Below the pieces are notes generated by a model. That model did no database searches. It was not told where the DNA came from and worked only from the letters and a program-made list of their open reading frames with translations. Positions 56,510-64,000 of a DNA stretch of 64,000 nucleotides are shown one piece after another. This stretch comes from Massilia sp. PAMC28688 (GTDB lineage Bacteria > Pseudomonadota > Gammaproteobacteria > Burkholderiales > Burkholderiaceae_D), in contig NZ_CP080378.1 in NCBI RefSeq assembly GCF_019443445.1, forward strand, positions 2,294,001-2,358,000, given 5' to 3'. The translations under genes and the position numbers were made by a program. Numbering within the stretch: the stretch's first letter is position 1; every line of letters starts with the position of its first letter.

Positions 56510-57622
56510 ATGAGAATAGGCATACCGGCCGAAACGCGGCCGGGCGAGACCCGTGTTGCTGCCACCCCGGAGACGGTCAAGAAGCTCGCAGCGAAGCACC
56601 AGGTCATCGTGCAGTCCGGCGCAGGCGTGGCCGCATCGGTGGTCGACGAAGCCTATGTCGCCGCCGGTGCCACCATCGGTACTGCGGCGGACAGCTTCGG
56701 CTGCGACGTCGTGCTCAAGGTACGCGCACCGAATGCCGAAGAGCGCGCGCTGATGAAGCGCGACGCCGTCCTGATCGGCATGCTCAATCCATTCGACGCC
56801 GAGAACATCGCCGCCATGGCCGGCGCCGGCCTGCAGGCCTTTGCACTCGAAGCGGTGCCGCGCATCACGCGTGCCCAGTCGATGGACGTGCTTTCCTCCC
56901 AGGCCAACATTGCCGGCTACAAGGCGGTGATGGTGGGCGCCAATACCTACCAGCGCTTCATGCCCATGCTGATGACGGCCGCCGGCACCGTGAAGGCGGC
57001 GCGCGTGCTGATCATGGGCGTGGGCGTGGCCGGCCTGCAGGCCATTGCCACGGCCAAGCGCCTGGGCGCGGTGATCGAGGCGTCCGACGTGCGCCCGCCG
57101 GTCAAGGAGCAGGTGGAGTCGCTCGGCGCCAAGTTCCTGGACGTGCCTTATCTGACCGACGAGGAAAAGGAAATCGCCAAGGGCGCGGGCGGCTATGCGC
57201 GCGCCATGCCGGCCGACTGGATGCGCCGCCAGGCCGAACTGGTTCATGAGCGGGCCAAGCTGGCCGACATCATCATCACCACCGCCCTGATTCCCGGCCG
57301 CGCCGCGCCGGTCCTCATTTCCGAGGAAACCGTCAAGGCCATGAAGCCAGGTTCCGTCATTGTCGACCTGGCCGTCGCGCAGGGCGGCAACTGCCCGCTG
57401 TCCGAATTGAACAAGACCGTCATCAAGCACGGTGTCCACATCGTGGGCGAGCCGGACCTGGCCACGCTGGTCGCAGCCGACGCGTCGGCCCTGTATGCAC
57501 GCAACGTACTGGACTTCCTGAAGCTGATCATCGACAAGGACGACCAGCTGGTGATCGACCGCGAGGATGAAATCCTCAAGCCGACACTGGTCTGCGCCGG
57601 TGGCGAAGTGCTGCGCAAATAA
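56510..57622 (+). CDS. pntAA: NAD(P) transhydrogenase alpha subunit, soluble part
   Basis: 370 residues: the NAD(H)-binding domain I of the proton-translocating transhydrogenase, which uses the proton gradient to make NADPH. The N terminus MRIGIPAETRPGETRVAATPETVKKL and the dinucleotide fold VLIMGVGVAGLQAIATAKRLGA are clear. As in Rhodospirillum, the alpha chain is split, with its membrane part encoded by the next gene. AGGAGGC sits 5 bp before the ATG, a strong ribosome site. Confidence 0.96.
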   Translation: MRIGIPAETRPGETRVAATPETVKKLAAKHQVIVQSGAGVAASVVDEAYVAAGATIGTAADSFGCDVVLKVRAPNAEERALMKRDAVLIGMLNPFDAENIAAMAGAGLQAFALEAVPRITRAQSMDVLSSQANIAGYKAVMVGANTYQRFMPMLMTAAGTVKAARVLIMGVGVAGLQAIATAKRLGAVIEASDVRPPVKEQVESLGAKFLDVPYLTDEEKEIAKGAGGYARAMPADWMRRQAELVHERAKLADIIITTALIPGRAAPVLISEETVKAMKPGSVIVDLAVAQGGNCPLSELNKTVIKHGVHIVGEPDLATLVAADASALYARNVLDFLKLIIDKDDQLVIDREDEILKPTLVCAGGEVLRK

Positions 57623-57722
57623 CAGTGCCGGCATGCGCGCCGCCGCCCGCACCGGCGGTGACGGCCGGTGCAGGCTTTACCGGCTAAAAAATAGAATTGA
57701 AAAATCGAACAGGGAGGGCATC

Positions 57723-58043
57723 ATGGATCTTGCAGTCAGCCACACCATCATCAATCTGATTATCTTTGTGCTGGCCATTTACGTTGGCTACCACGTCGTC
57801 TGGACCGTCACCCCGGCCCTGCACACCCCGCTCATGGCGGTAACCAATGCCATTTCGGCCATCATCATCGTGGGCGCCATGCTCGCTGCAGGCCTGACCA
57901 CCGGCATCATCGGCCAGGTCACGGGCACCGTCGCGGTGGCGCTGGCGGCGGTCAATGTCTTTGGCGGCTTCATGGTCACCCAGCGCATGCTGGAGATGTT
58001 CAAGAAGAAGGAACCAAAGGCCAAGCAGGGAGATCACGCATGA
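57723..58043 (+). CDS. pntAB: NAD(P) transhydrogenase alpha subunit, membrane part
   Basis: 106 residues with three membrane helices (IINLIIFVLAIYVGYHVVW; ISAIIIVGAMLAAGL; VAVALAAVNVFGGFMVTQRML), the domain-II fragment of the split alpha chain. It lies 100 bp after pntAA, and its stop overlaps the pntB ATG by 4 bp, giving coupled translation. Confidence 0.95.
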   Translation: MDLAVSHTIINLIIFVLAIYVGYHVVWTVTPALHTPLMAVTNAISAIIIVGAMLAAGLTTGIIGQVTGTVAVALAAVNVFGGFMVTQRMLEMFKKKEPKAKQGDHA

Positions 58044-59500
58044 TGAATTTCGTCACCATGAACATGGTCACCATGTTCTACCTGATCGCGTCGGTCTGCT
58101 TCATCCAGGCGCTCAAGGGCCTGTCGTCGCCCGCCACTGCGCGCCGCGGCAATGCCTTTGGCATGATCGGCATGGCCATTGCGGCCGTGACGACGCTGCT
58201 GCTGATCATGAAGCTCAAGTCGATGGCCGCACCGGACGGCGGCCTGGGCTACACCCTGGTGCTGATCGGCGTTGTCGTCGGCGGCGGCATCGGCGCTTTT
58301 GCCGCCAAAAAGGTCGAAATGACCAAGATGCCGGAACTGGTCGCGGCCATGCACTCGCTCATTGGCCTGGCCGCGGTGTGCATCGCCATTGCCGCCGTGT
58401 CCGAGCCATACGCCTTCAGCATCGCCAGGCTGGGTGAAGCGCTGCCGTTCGGTAACCGCCTGGAGCTGTTCATCGGCACCTTCGTGGGCGCCGTCACCTT
58501 TTCCGGCTCCGTGATCGCCTTTGGCAAGCTGTCGGGCAAATACAAGTTCCGCCTGTTCCAGGGTGCACCGGTCAGCTTCCCCGGCCAGCACATGATCAAC
58601 CTGGGCGTGGCCATTGCGATCATCGCGCTGGGCCTCGTGTTCTGCTTCGCGCCGGGCGTGGAGCCGGCATGGACCCCGTTCATCATCATGGCCGTGCTCT
58701 CGTTTATCCTCGGTGTGCTGATCATCATCCCGATTGGCGGCGCCGACATGCCGGTGGTGGTGTCCATGCTCAACAGCTACTCGGGCTGGGCCGCCGCCGG
58801 CATCGGCTTCTCGCTCAATAACTCCATGCTGATCATTGCCGGTTCGCTGGTGGGCTCCTCCGGTGCCATCCTGTCCTACATCATGTGCAAGGCCATGAAC
58901 CGCTCGTTCTTCAACGTCATCCTCGGTGGATTTGGCGGCGACGCCGCTGCTGCCACCGGCGGGGCGCAGGAACAGCGCCCGGTCAAATCCGGTTCGGCCG
59001 ATGACGCGGCTTTCATCATGGCCAATGCCGAATCGGTCATCATCGTCCCGGGCTACGGCCTGGCGGTGGCGCGTGCCCAGCACTCGCTCAAGGAACTGGT
59101 GGAAAAGCTGACCCACAAGGGCGTGAGCGTGAAGTATGCGATCCACCCGGTCGCCGGCCGCATGCCCGGCCACATGAACGTGCTGCTGGCGGAAGCGGAA
59201 GTGCCTTACGACCAGGTATTTGAAATGGAAGACATCAACGGCGAATTCGGCCAGACCGATGTGGTGCTGGTCCTGGGCGCCAACGACGTGGTCAACCCGG
59301 CGGCCAAGGATCCCAAGTCGCCGATTGCCGGCATGCCGATCCTGGAGGCGTACAAGGCCAAGAGCATCATCGTCAACAAGCGTTCCATGGCCTCGGGCTA
59401 TGCAGGCCTGGACAATGACCTGTTCTACCAGGCCAATACCATGATGGTCTTCGGCGACGCCAAGAAAGTCATTGAAGCGATGGTCAAGGCGGTCGAGTAA
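58040..59500 (+). CDS. pntB: NAD(P) transhydrogenase beta subunit
   Basis: 486 residues: multiple membrane helices of domain II and the C-terminal NADP(H)-binding domain III, recognised by IVPGYGLAVARAQHSLKELVEKL, HPVAGRMPGHMNVLLAEA and GANDVVNPAAKDPKSPIAGMPIL. With pntAA and pntAB it makes the complete enzyme. Overlaps pntAB by 4 bp and ends at an intrinsic terminator. Confidence 0.97.
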   Translation: MMNFVTMNMVTMFYLIASVCFIQALKGLSSPATARRGNAFGMIGMAIAAVTTLLLIMKLKSMAAPDGGLGYTLVLIGVVVGGGIGAFAAKKVEMTKMPELVAAMHSLIGLAAVCIAIAAVSEPYAFSIARLGEALPFGNRLELFIGTFVGAVTFSGSVIAFGKLSGKYKFRLFQGAPVSFPGQHMINLGVAIAIIALGLVFCFAPGVEPAWTPFIIMAVLSFILGVLIIIPIGGADMPVVVSMLNSYSGWAAAGIGFSLNNSMLIIAGSLVGSSGAILSYIMCKAMNRSFFNVILGGFGGDAAAATGGAQEQRPVKSGSADDAAFIMANAESVIIVPGYGLAVARAQHSLKELVEKLTHKGVSVKYAIHPVAGRMPGHMNVLLAEAEVPYDQVFEMEDINGEFGQTDVVLVLGANDVVNPAAKDPKSPIAGMPILEAYKAKSIIVNKRSMASGYAGLDNDLFYQANTMMVFGDAKKVIEAMVKAVE

Positions 59501-59520
59501 ACGTCGCCTGTCGACACGAG

Positions 59521-59554
59521 GCGCGCCGCTCCGCAAGGTCCGGCGCGTTTTTTT
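59521..59554 (+). terminator. intrinsic terminator after pntB
   Basis: 7-bp stem CGCGCCG (59522-59528) / CGGCGCG (59541-59547) followed by seven T residues, 20 bp beyond the pntB stop. Confidence 0.85.
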
Positions 59555-59634
59555 CAATGGAAGTCTCGACGCCTTATGCCTGCTGACTTTTACACATCAC
59601 CCTGTTATGCTTCAGCAACTTTCCGCTGGGTTGC

Positions 59635-60633
59635 ATGATGAAAAAAATTCTCCTGTTGCTTGTTGCAGTCGCAGGTCTGGCCGGCGCCTTGTTTGCCGGC
59701 GCCGGCATGCTGGAGCGCTCGCGCATAGGCACGCCCCTGCCCACCGCAGCGGTGGTCCAGGGGCCCGACATTGACCAGGCCGCGCTCATGCGCGATTTGC
59801 ACACGCTCGCGTCGCCCGCCTACGCTGGGCGCCGCACCGGCAGCGAAGGCAGCAAGCTGGCCCAGGCCTACATTGCCGGGCGCTTTGCGCAGATAGGCCT
59901 GGCCGCCTTTGGGGACAGCTATGCCATGCCGTTCTCGTTCACCGACGAGGGCGAATCGGGCCCCACCAGCTATCGCTCGGCCACCAACCTGGTGGGGCAT
60001 ATCAAGGGAACGCTGCATCCGGAGCGCGTCATGGTGATCTCGGCGCACTATGATCATCTGGGCGTGCGCTCCGGCGTTGTCTACCCGGGCGCGGACGACA
60101 ATGCCTCCGGCGTGGGCGCCATGCTGGCCATCGCCAGCTACTTCAAGGCCAATCCGCCGCAGAACACGATCGTCTTCGCCGCATTCGACGCCGAGGAAAT
60201 CGGACTGCGCGGCGCGCGTGCGCTGCTCAAGGCGCCGCCGTTCCCCATCGAACAGATCAAGTTCAACCTGAACCTGGACATGGTTGGCCGCAACGACAAT
60301 AACGAGATATTCGCAGTCGGTACCCGCCACCGGCCGTCACTTAAGCCCATGGTGGCCGGGGTGGCCGCAGGCAGCGCGCTCAAGGTCAAGCTCGGCCATG
60401 ACAAGCCGACCCTGCTCGCCGGCGGGGTGGAAGACTGGACCCACAGCTCCGACCACGGTCCCTTCCACGCGGCCGGTATTGCCTTCCTGTACTTTGGAGT
60501 GGAAGACCATGCCGACTACCATGGTCCCGGCGACACGGCCGACAAGATCAAGCCGGCGTTCTATGGCGAAGCCACGCGCCTGCTGGTACGCATGGCGGCA
60601 AAGCTGGACCAGAACCTGGAGAGCATCAGGTAG
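59635..60633 (+). CDS. M28 family zinc peptidase
   Basis: 332 residues with an N-terminal signal or anchor (MMKKILLLLVAVAGLAGALFAGAG). The zinc aminopeptidase core has ligands in VMVISAHYDHLG, YPGADDNASG, FDAEEIGLRG and NLDMVGRNDN, with a late His in the YHGPGDTADKIKP region. Exported or periplasmic aminopeptidase likely; substrate unknown. Its 3' end overlaps the convergent GGDEF gene by 8 bp. Confidence 0.93.
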   Translation: MMKKILLLLVAVAGLAGALFAGAGMLERSRIGTPLPTAAVVQGPDIDQAALMRDLHTLASPAYAGRRTGSEGSKLAQAYIAGRFAQIGLAAFGDSYAMPFSFTDEGESGPTSYRSATNLVGHIKGTLHPERVMVISAHYDHLGVRSGVVYPGADDNASGVGAMLAIASYFKANPPQNTIVFAAFDAEEIGLRGARALLKAPPFPIEQIKFNLNLDMVGRNDNNEIFAVGTRHRPSLKPMVAGVAAGSALKVKLGHDKPTLLAGGVEDWTHSSDHGPFHAAGIAFLYFGVEDHADYHGPGDTADKIKPAFYGEATRLLVRMAAKLDQNLESIR

Positions 60634-61552
60634 CGCTGCGGCCTGCCTGCTTTACCTGATTGCGCCCGCTGTTCTTGGCGTCATACAGGGCATGGTCCGC
60701 GTGCGACAGCGATTCCGACAGGCCGCCTTCGAGCTGGGCCAGGCCGATGCTGATGGTGATGGTCAGGGCCACGCCGGTTGATGTGCTGACCGGGAAATCG
60801 GCCACCGCGCGGCGCATGCGCTCGGCCACGGCGCGCGCGGTTTCGGGCATGGCGTCCGGGAACAGCAGGCCAAACTCCTCGCCACCGACGCGCGCGACAT
60901 AATCGGACGAACGCGCAGCCTGCGCGATGACGGCCGAGACGGCGCTGAGCACCTCGTCACCGACGGCGTGGCCATGCTCGTCATTGACCTTCTTGAAGTG
61001 ATCGATATCGGCAATGCCCACCGTGATGGGCGCGCCGCTGCGGCGTGCACGTGCCAGCATGCGCCCTGCCTCGGCCTCGTAGGCGCGGCGGTTGGGCAGG
61101 CCGGTGAGGGTGTCGCTCATGGCCTGGCGTTCCAGCTGGGCCAAGAGGGCCGCGTTCTTCGCCTCGGCCTGGCGCCGCTGGCGCAGGTCTGCGATAAAGG
61201 CGCCGAAATAGCGCACCGTCCCCACCACGCCCAGGTCGAGCGCCTTCATCTCGACCGGGATCATTTCGCCAGTGCGGTGGCGGATCACGAATTCGCGCGC
61301 ACCACCGAGCAGGTCGGCCGCATAGGCTTTTTCGAGCAGGGTGGAAAAGGAGGCGCCGTGATGATTGCTGAACGATTCCGGCAGCAGGCCGGCGAGCGGC
61401 TGGCCGATGGCTTCACCGGGGGCGAAGCCGCACAGGCCCTGCATGGCGCAATTGAGGTAGCGGATCGCGCCGTCGTCGTCGACGACCACGACGGCATCGA
61501 GCGACTCCTCGATGAGGCGCGAAACGATGGCGATGGGCAGGGTATCGATCAT
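60626..61552 (-). CDS. PAS-GGDEF diguanylate cyclase
   Basis: 308 residues: a PAS domain (about 12-125, LDAVVVVDDDGAIRYLN) and a GGDEF domain (about 148-305) with intact active site GGEEF (223-227). The inhibitory I-site RxxD (Arg214-Ser-Ser-Asp217) lies 5 residues before it, so active c-di-GMP synthesis with product inhibition is expected. Cytosolic, no membrane segments; the PAS ligand is unknown. Confidence 0.95.
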   Translation of the reverse strand: MIDTLPIAIVSRLIEESLDAVVVVDDDGAIRYLNCAMQGLCGFAPGEAIGQPLAGLLPESFSNHHGASFSTLLEKAYAADLLGGAREFVIRHRTGEMIPVEMKALDLGVVGTVRYFGAFIADLRQRRQAEAKNAALLAQLERQAMSDTLTGLPNRRAYEAEAGRMLARARRSGAPITVGIADIDHFKKVNDEHGHAVGDEVLSAVSAVIAQAARSSDYVARVGGEEFGLLFPDAMPETARAVAERMRRAVADFPVSTSTGVALTITISIGLAQLEGGLSESLSHADHALYDAKNSGRNQVKQAGRSAT

Positions 61553-61645
61553 TGGCGGTACAAGGTGGTTTGCTGGTGCCTCATTCTGGCACCAGTGATG
61601 AAAATGTGCCGCCCGTTTCGGCGGCGCCGGGCGCGCCGATGCAGC

Positions 61646-62776
61646 CTAGCGCCGGCCGAAAATCATGACATCGGCCAGCAGGCTGCGCGCCGGTCCCACG
61701 GCATCCAGCATCCCCAGCGACAAGCCCAGCAAGGCCTGCACCGGGCCGGCGCTGGCAAAGGCGCGCGCCATGGTATCGGTCAGGCCCACCAGCAGGCGGC
61801 GGTCGGCGCGCCGCTCGTCGTGAAAGCGCGCCAGCGCCGCCGGTGTGGCATCGCGCGCCAGCAGCCGCGCCAGCACGGCGGCGTCACGCAAGCCCAGGTT
61901 CAGGCCCTGGCCGGCCACCGGATGCAGCGTCTGCGCCGCGTTGCCGACGCAGACCGTGCGCGCCGTACCGCTTGCCCCGGCATTGAGTCCAAGCGGGTAG
62001 GTGGCCCGTTCGCTGGTGGCTGTAAAGCGTCCCAGCCGCGTGCCAAAGGCGTCCGACAGGCGCGTCAGGAATGGGCCGTCCGCCAGTTCCAGCAGTGTCC
62101 GGGCAGTGTCGGGCCGCACGCACCAGACCAGGGCGTATTGGTGGCCGTCGGTGCCGTTCTGGGGCAACAGCGCCAGCGGCCCTTCGTCGGTGAAGCGCTC
62201 AAAGGCGCGGTGCGCTATCGGCGCGCTGGCACTCACGCGCGCGATCACGGCGCTTTGCTGATAGTCGCGCGTGCGCTCCTTGCCTTCCTGGGCGCCAAAC
62301 ACGCCGCCTTCGGCCTGCACCACCAGCTGGGTGTCGATTTCGCGGCCATCGTCAAGCGTCAGCATGACGCCGTGCGCATGCTCCAGCTGGCCGCTGATGC
62401 GCGCCGGCCGGATCGCCGCCACGTCGGCGCGCTCGCAGGCCTCGGCCAGTGCTTTGACGAGTTCACCGTAACGCGTCACGTATCCCAGCGCCGGCAAGTC
62501 GTGTTCGCGCCCGTCGATCAGGCTGCGGCCAAAATGGCCGCGGCGCGAAATGTGGATCTCCTCGATGGCCGTGGCGGGAACCGGCCAGGCGCCGATGTCT
62601 TCGAGCAGCAGGCGGCTGCCGTAAGACAGCGCAATCGAGCGCGGGTCGGTCATGGCCGCGCCCAGCGCCCTGGCATCGATCAGCGCGATGCGGGCCGGGT
62701 CCATGCCGCGCCTGGCAAGCAGCGCCGCCAGCGCCATGCCCACCGGGCCGGCGCCGCAGATGGCAATCTCCGTCAT
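61646..62776 (-). CDS. UbiH/UbiF/COQ6-family FAD monooxygenase
   Basis: 376 residues: FAD-binding AICGAGPVGMALAALLARRG at the N terminus, the ARISGQLEHAHGVMLTLDDG midsection and VGNAAQTLHPVAGQGLNLGLRDAAVLARLL, the family's second FAD motif. Such enzymes hydroxylate ubiquinone precursors. Its start overlaps the pepP-like gene by 4 bp; pepP-ubiH linkage is known in E. coli, which favours a ubiquinone role, but the exact ring position cannot be assigned. Confidence 0.9.
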   Translation of the reverse strand: MTEIAICGAGPVGMALAALLARRGMDPARIALIDARALGAAMTDPRSIALSYGSRLLLEDIGAWPVPATAIEEIHISRRGHFGRSLIDGREHDLPALGYVTRYGELVKALAEACERADVAAIRPARISGQLEHAHGVMLTLDDGREIDTQLVVQAEGGVFGAQEGKERTRDYQQSAVIARVSASAPIAHRAFERFTDEGPLALLPQNGTDGHQYALVWCVRPDTARTLLELADGPFLTRLSDAFGTRLGRFTATSERATYPLGLNAGASGTARTVCVGNAAQTLHPVAGQGLNLGLRDAAVLARLLARDATPAALARFHDERRADRRLLVGLTDTMARAFASAGPVQALLGLSLGMLDAVGPARSLLADVMIFGRR

Positions 62777-64000
62777 GCCTGCCTCATGGTCTGTTCAATG
62801 TCGGCCACGGTCTTGGGCGCAGCTGCGCTCAGGATGCTGTGGCCGTCGGCGGTAATGAGCACGTCGTCTTCGATGCGGATGCCGATATGCCAGAACTGCT
62901 CCGGTACGCCTTCGGCGGGCCGCACGTAAATGCCAGGTTCCACCGTCAGCACCATGCCGGCTTGCAGGGGGCGCGAGGGACGGTCCTCCACTGTCACGTC
63001 GCGATAGGCGCCCACATCGTGCACGTCCAGGCCCAGCCAGTGGCCGGTGCCGTGCATGTAGAACTGCTGGTGGGCGCGGTCGGCGATCACGTCTTCGGCG
63101 CTGGCGTACCTGGCGCGCGAAATCAGGCCGGTGTCGAGCATGCCCTGGGCCAGCACGCGCAGCGCGGCATCGTGCATGGCGGTATAGACATTGCCGGGGC
63201 GTGCCTGCGCCAGTGCCGCGCCCTGCGCGGCCAGCACCAGCTCATAGAGGGCGCGCTGGGGGCCGGAAAAGCGGCCGTTGACGGGATAGGTACGGGTAAT
63301 GTCGGAAGCGTAGCTGTCCAGCTCGCAGCCGGCGTCGATCAGGATCAGGTCACCATCGCGGCTTTGCGCGCTGTTGACGTTGTAGTGCAGGATGCAGGCA
63401 TTGGCGCCGGCGGCCACGATCGGCGTATAGGCCGGGAACTGGGCACCATTGCGGCGAAATTCGTGCAGCAGCTCGGCCTCGATTTCATACTCGAACATGC
63501 CGGGGCGCGAGGCGCGCATGGCGCGCGTATGGGCCGCGGCCGAGATGGTGGCGGCGCGCAGCATCAGCGCCTGCTCGCCATCATCCTTGAACAGGCGCAT
63601 TTCATCGAGCAGCACCAGCAGATCGTGTGCCACGGCCGGGGCAGTGATGCCGGTGCGCGCGCCGCGCCGCACATTGTGCAGCCAGGTTTTCATCTGCATG
63701 TCGAGCGTGGCGCTGTGGCCAAGCGCGTAATACACGGCGGGCGCATTGGCCAGCAGGCGCGCCATCTCGCCGTCGAGGTCTTCGATGGGAAAGGCGGCAT
63801 CGAAGCCAAAAGTGACCATGGCGCCGTCCGGGCCGTGGCGAAAGCCATCCCAGATTTCGCGTTCCAGGTTTTTCTGGCGGCAGAACAGGATGCTCTGGGC
63901 CGCCTTGTCGCCTTGCGCGGCGACCAGCACCAGCACGCTGTCGGGCTCCGTGAAGCCGGTCAGATAATAAAAATAGCTGTCGTGCCGGTACGGGTAGTCC
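62773..64000 (-). CDS. pepP: Xaa-Pro aminopeptidase, N terminus beyond the window
   Basis: Metallopeptidase of family M24B removing an N-terminal residue before proline. The frame is open through base 64000, where DYPYRHDSYFYYLTGFTEPDSV of the N-terminal creatinase-like domain is visible, so the start is off the right edge. Metal ligands appear in LILIDAGCELDSYASDITRTYP, GTGHWLGLDVHDVG, LTVEPGIYV and GIRIEDDVLIT. The end overlaps the FAD monooxygenase by 4 bp, as in the pepP-ubiH pair. Confidence 0.93.
   Translation of the reverse strand, partial: DYPYRHDSYFYYLTGFTEPDSVLVLVAAQGDKAAQSILFCRQKNLEREIWDGFRHGPDGAMVTFGFDAAFPIEDLDGEMARLLANAPAVYYALGHSATLDMQMKTWLHNVRRGARTGITAPAVAHDLLVLLDEMRLFKDDGEQALMLRAATISAAAHTRAMRASRPGMFEYEIEAELLHEFRRNGAQFPAYTPIVAAGANACILHYNVNSAQSRDGDLILIDAGCELDSYASDITRTYPVNGRFSGPQRALYELVLAAQGAALAQARPGNVYTAMHDAALRVLAQGMLDTGLISRARYASAEDVIADRAHQQFYMHGTGHWLGLDVHDVGAYRDVTVEDRPSRPLQAGMVLTVEPGIYVRPAEGVPEQFWHIGIRIEDDVLITADGHSILSAAAPKTVADIEQTMRQA

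Noticed and set aside
60968..62929. 653-codon frame on the plus strand over the cyclase and FAD monooxygenase genes
   Set aside because: Antisense to two well-supported genes; composition is that of a shadow frame.

Overview
The window is typical Betaproteobacteria, most likely Oxalobacteraceae (Massilia/Duganella/Janthinobacterium type). The evidence is the high GC, the dense packing, the queA-tgt-yajC-secDF order, an AST/aru arginine-catabolism operon with a Pseudomonas-type AraC-family ArgR, a three-gene transhydrogenase, and overall protein character. This is inferred from gene content; no rRNA or tRNA gene is present to confirm it. I found no prophage, intact insertion sequence or CRISPR array. 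It reads as chromosomal backbone with a few accessory spots.

Layout. 1-9.6 kb: the 3' part of an S9 prolyl-oligopeptidase-family peptidase, convergent recG, then queA-tgt (queuosine tRNA modification) and yajC-secD-secF (Sec translocon accessory complex), closed by a strong terminator. 9.6-13.8 kb: a WYL regulator next to a GST gene with a broken 3' end, an orphan terminator, an HDOD protein, a MarR regulator translationally coupled to a small TTG-initiated gene, and an EamA exporter. 13.8-27.3 kb: the arginine block. An ArgR-like regulator is followed by a 505-bp intergenic region with two opposed tandem repeat arrays and an ArgR-type site/promoter, then astC-aruF-aruG-astD-astB-gdhB-astE. 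The operon converts arginine to glutamate, and the embedded NAD-glutamate dehydrogenase takes glutamate on to 2-oxoglutarate. 27.5-31.7 kb: a DUF2167 protein, an APC amino-acid permease, an unrecognised secreted protein and an 820-bp gene-poor stretch.

31.7-39 kb: an S46 dipeptidyl-peptidase, a PLD-type cardiolipin synthase, a GlsB/YeaQ membrane protein divergent from a glycine-zipper protein containing 180-bp tandem repeats, then two YceI proteins with a cytochrome b561. 39-45.4 kb: a TonB-dependent receptor, purB, a GST, a LacI regulator and a PfkB sugar kinase. 45.5-49.6 kb: an iron module. bfr is followed on the minus strand by bfd-tonB under a near-consensus Fur box, divergent from feoA-feoB and a Cys-rich FeoB-associated membrane peptide.

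49.6-56.3 kb: DUF72 protein, a small unknown, an FMN-binding glutamate-synthase-like protein, a GST, an Xni-like exonuclease overlapping a degenerate receiver protein, and nudJ-mnmA. 56.5-64 kb: pntAA-pntAB-pntB, an M28 peptidase, a PAS-GGDEF cyclase, and a pepP/UbiH-type pair that runs off the right edge.

The most unusual features are the paired repeat arrays and ArgR site before the arginine operon, gdhB inside that operon, the repeat-built glycine-zipper protein, and the receiver domain without its phospho-acceptor.
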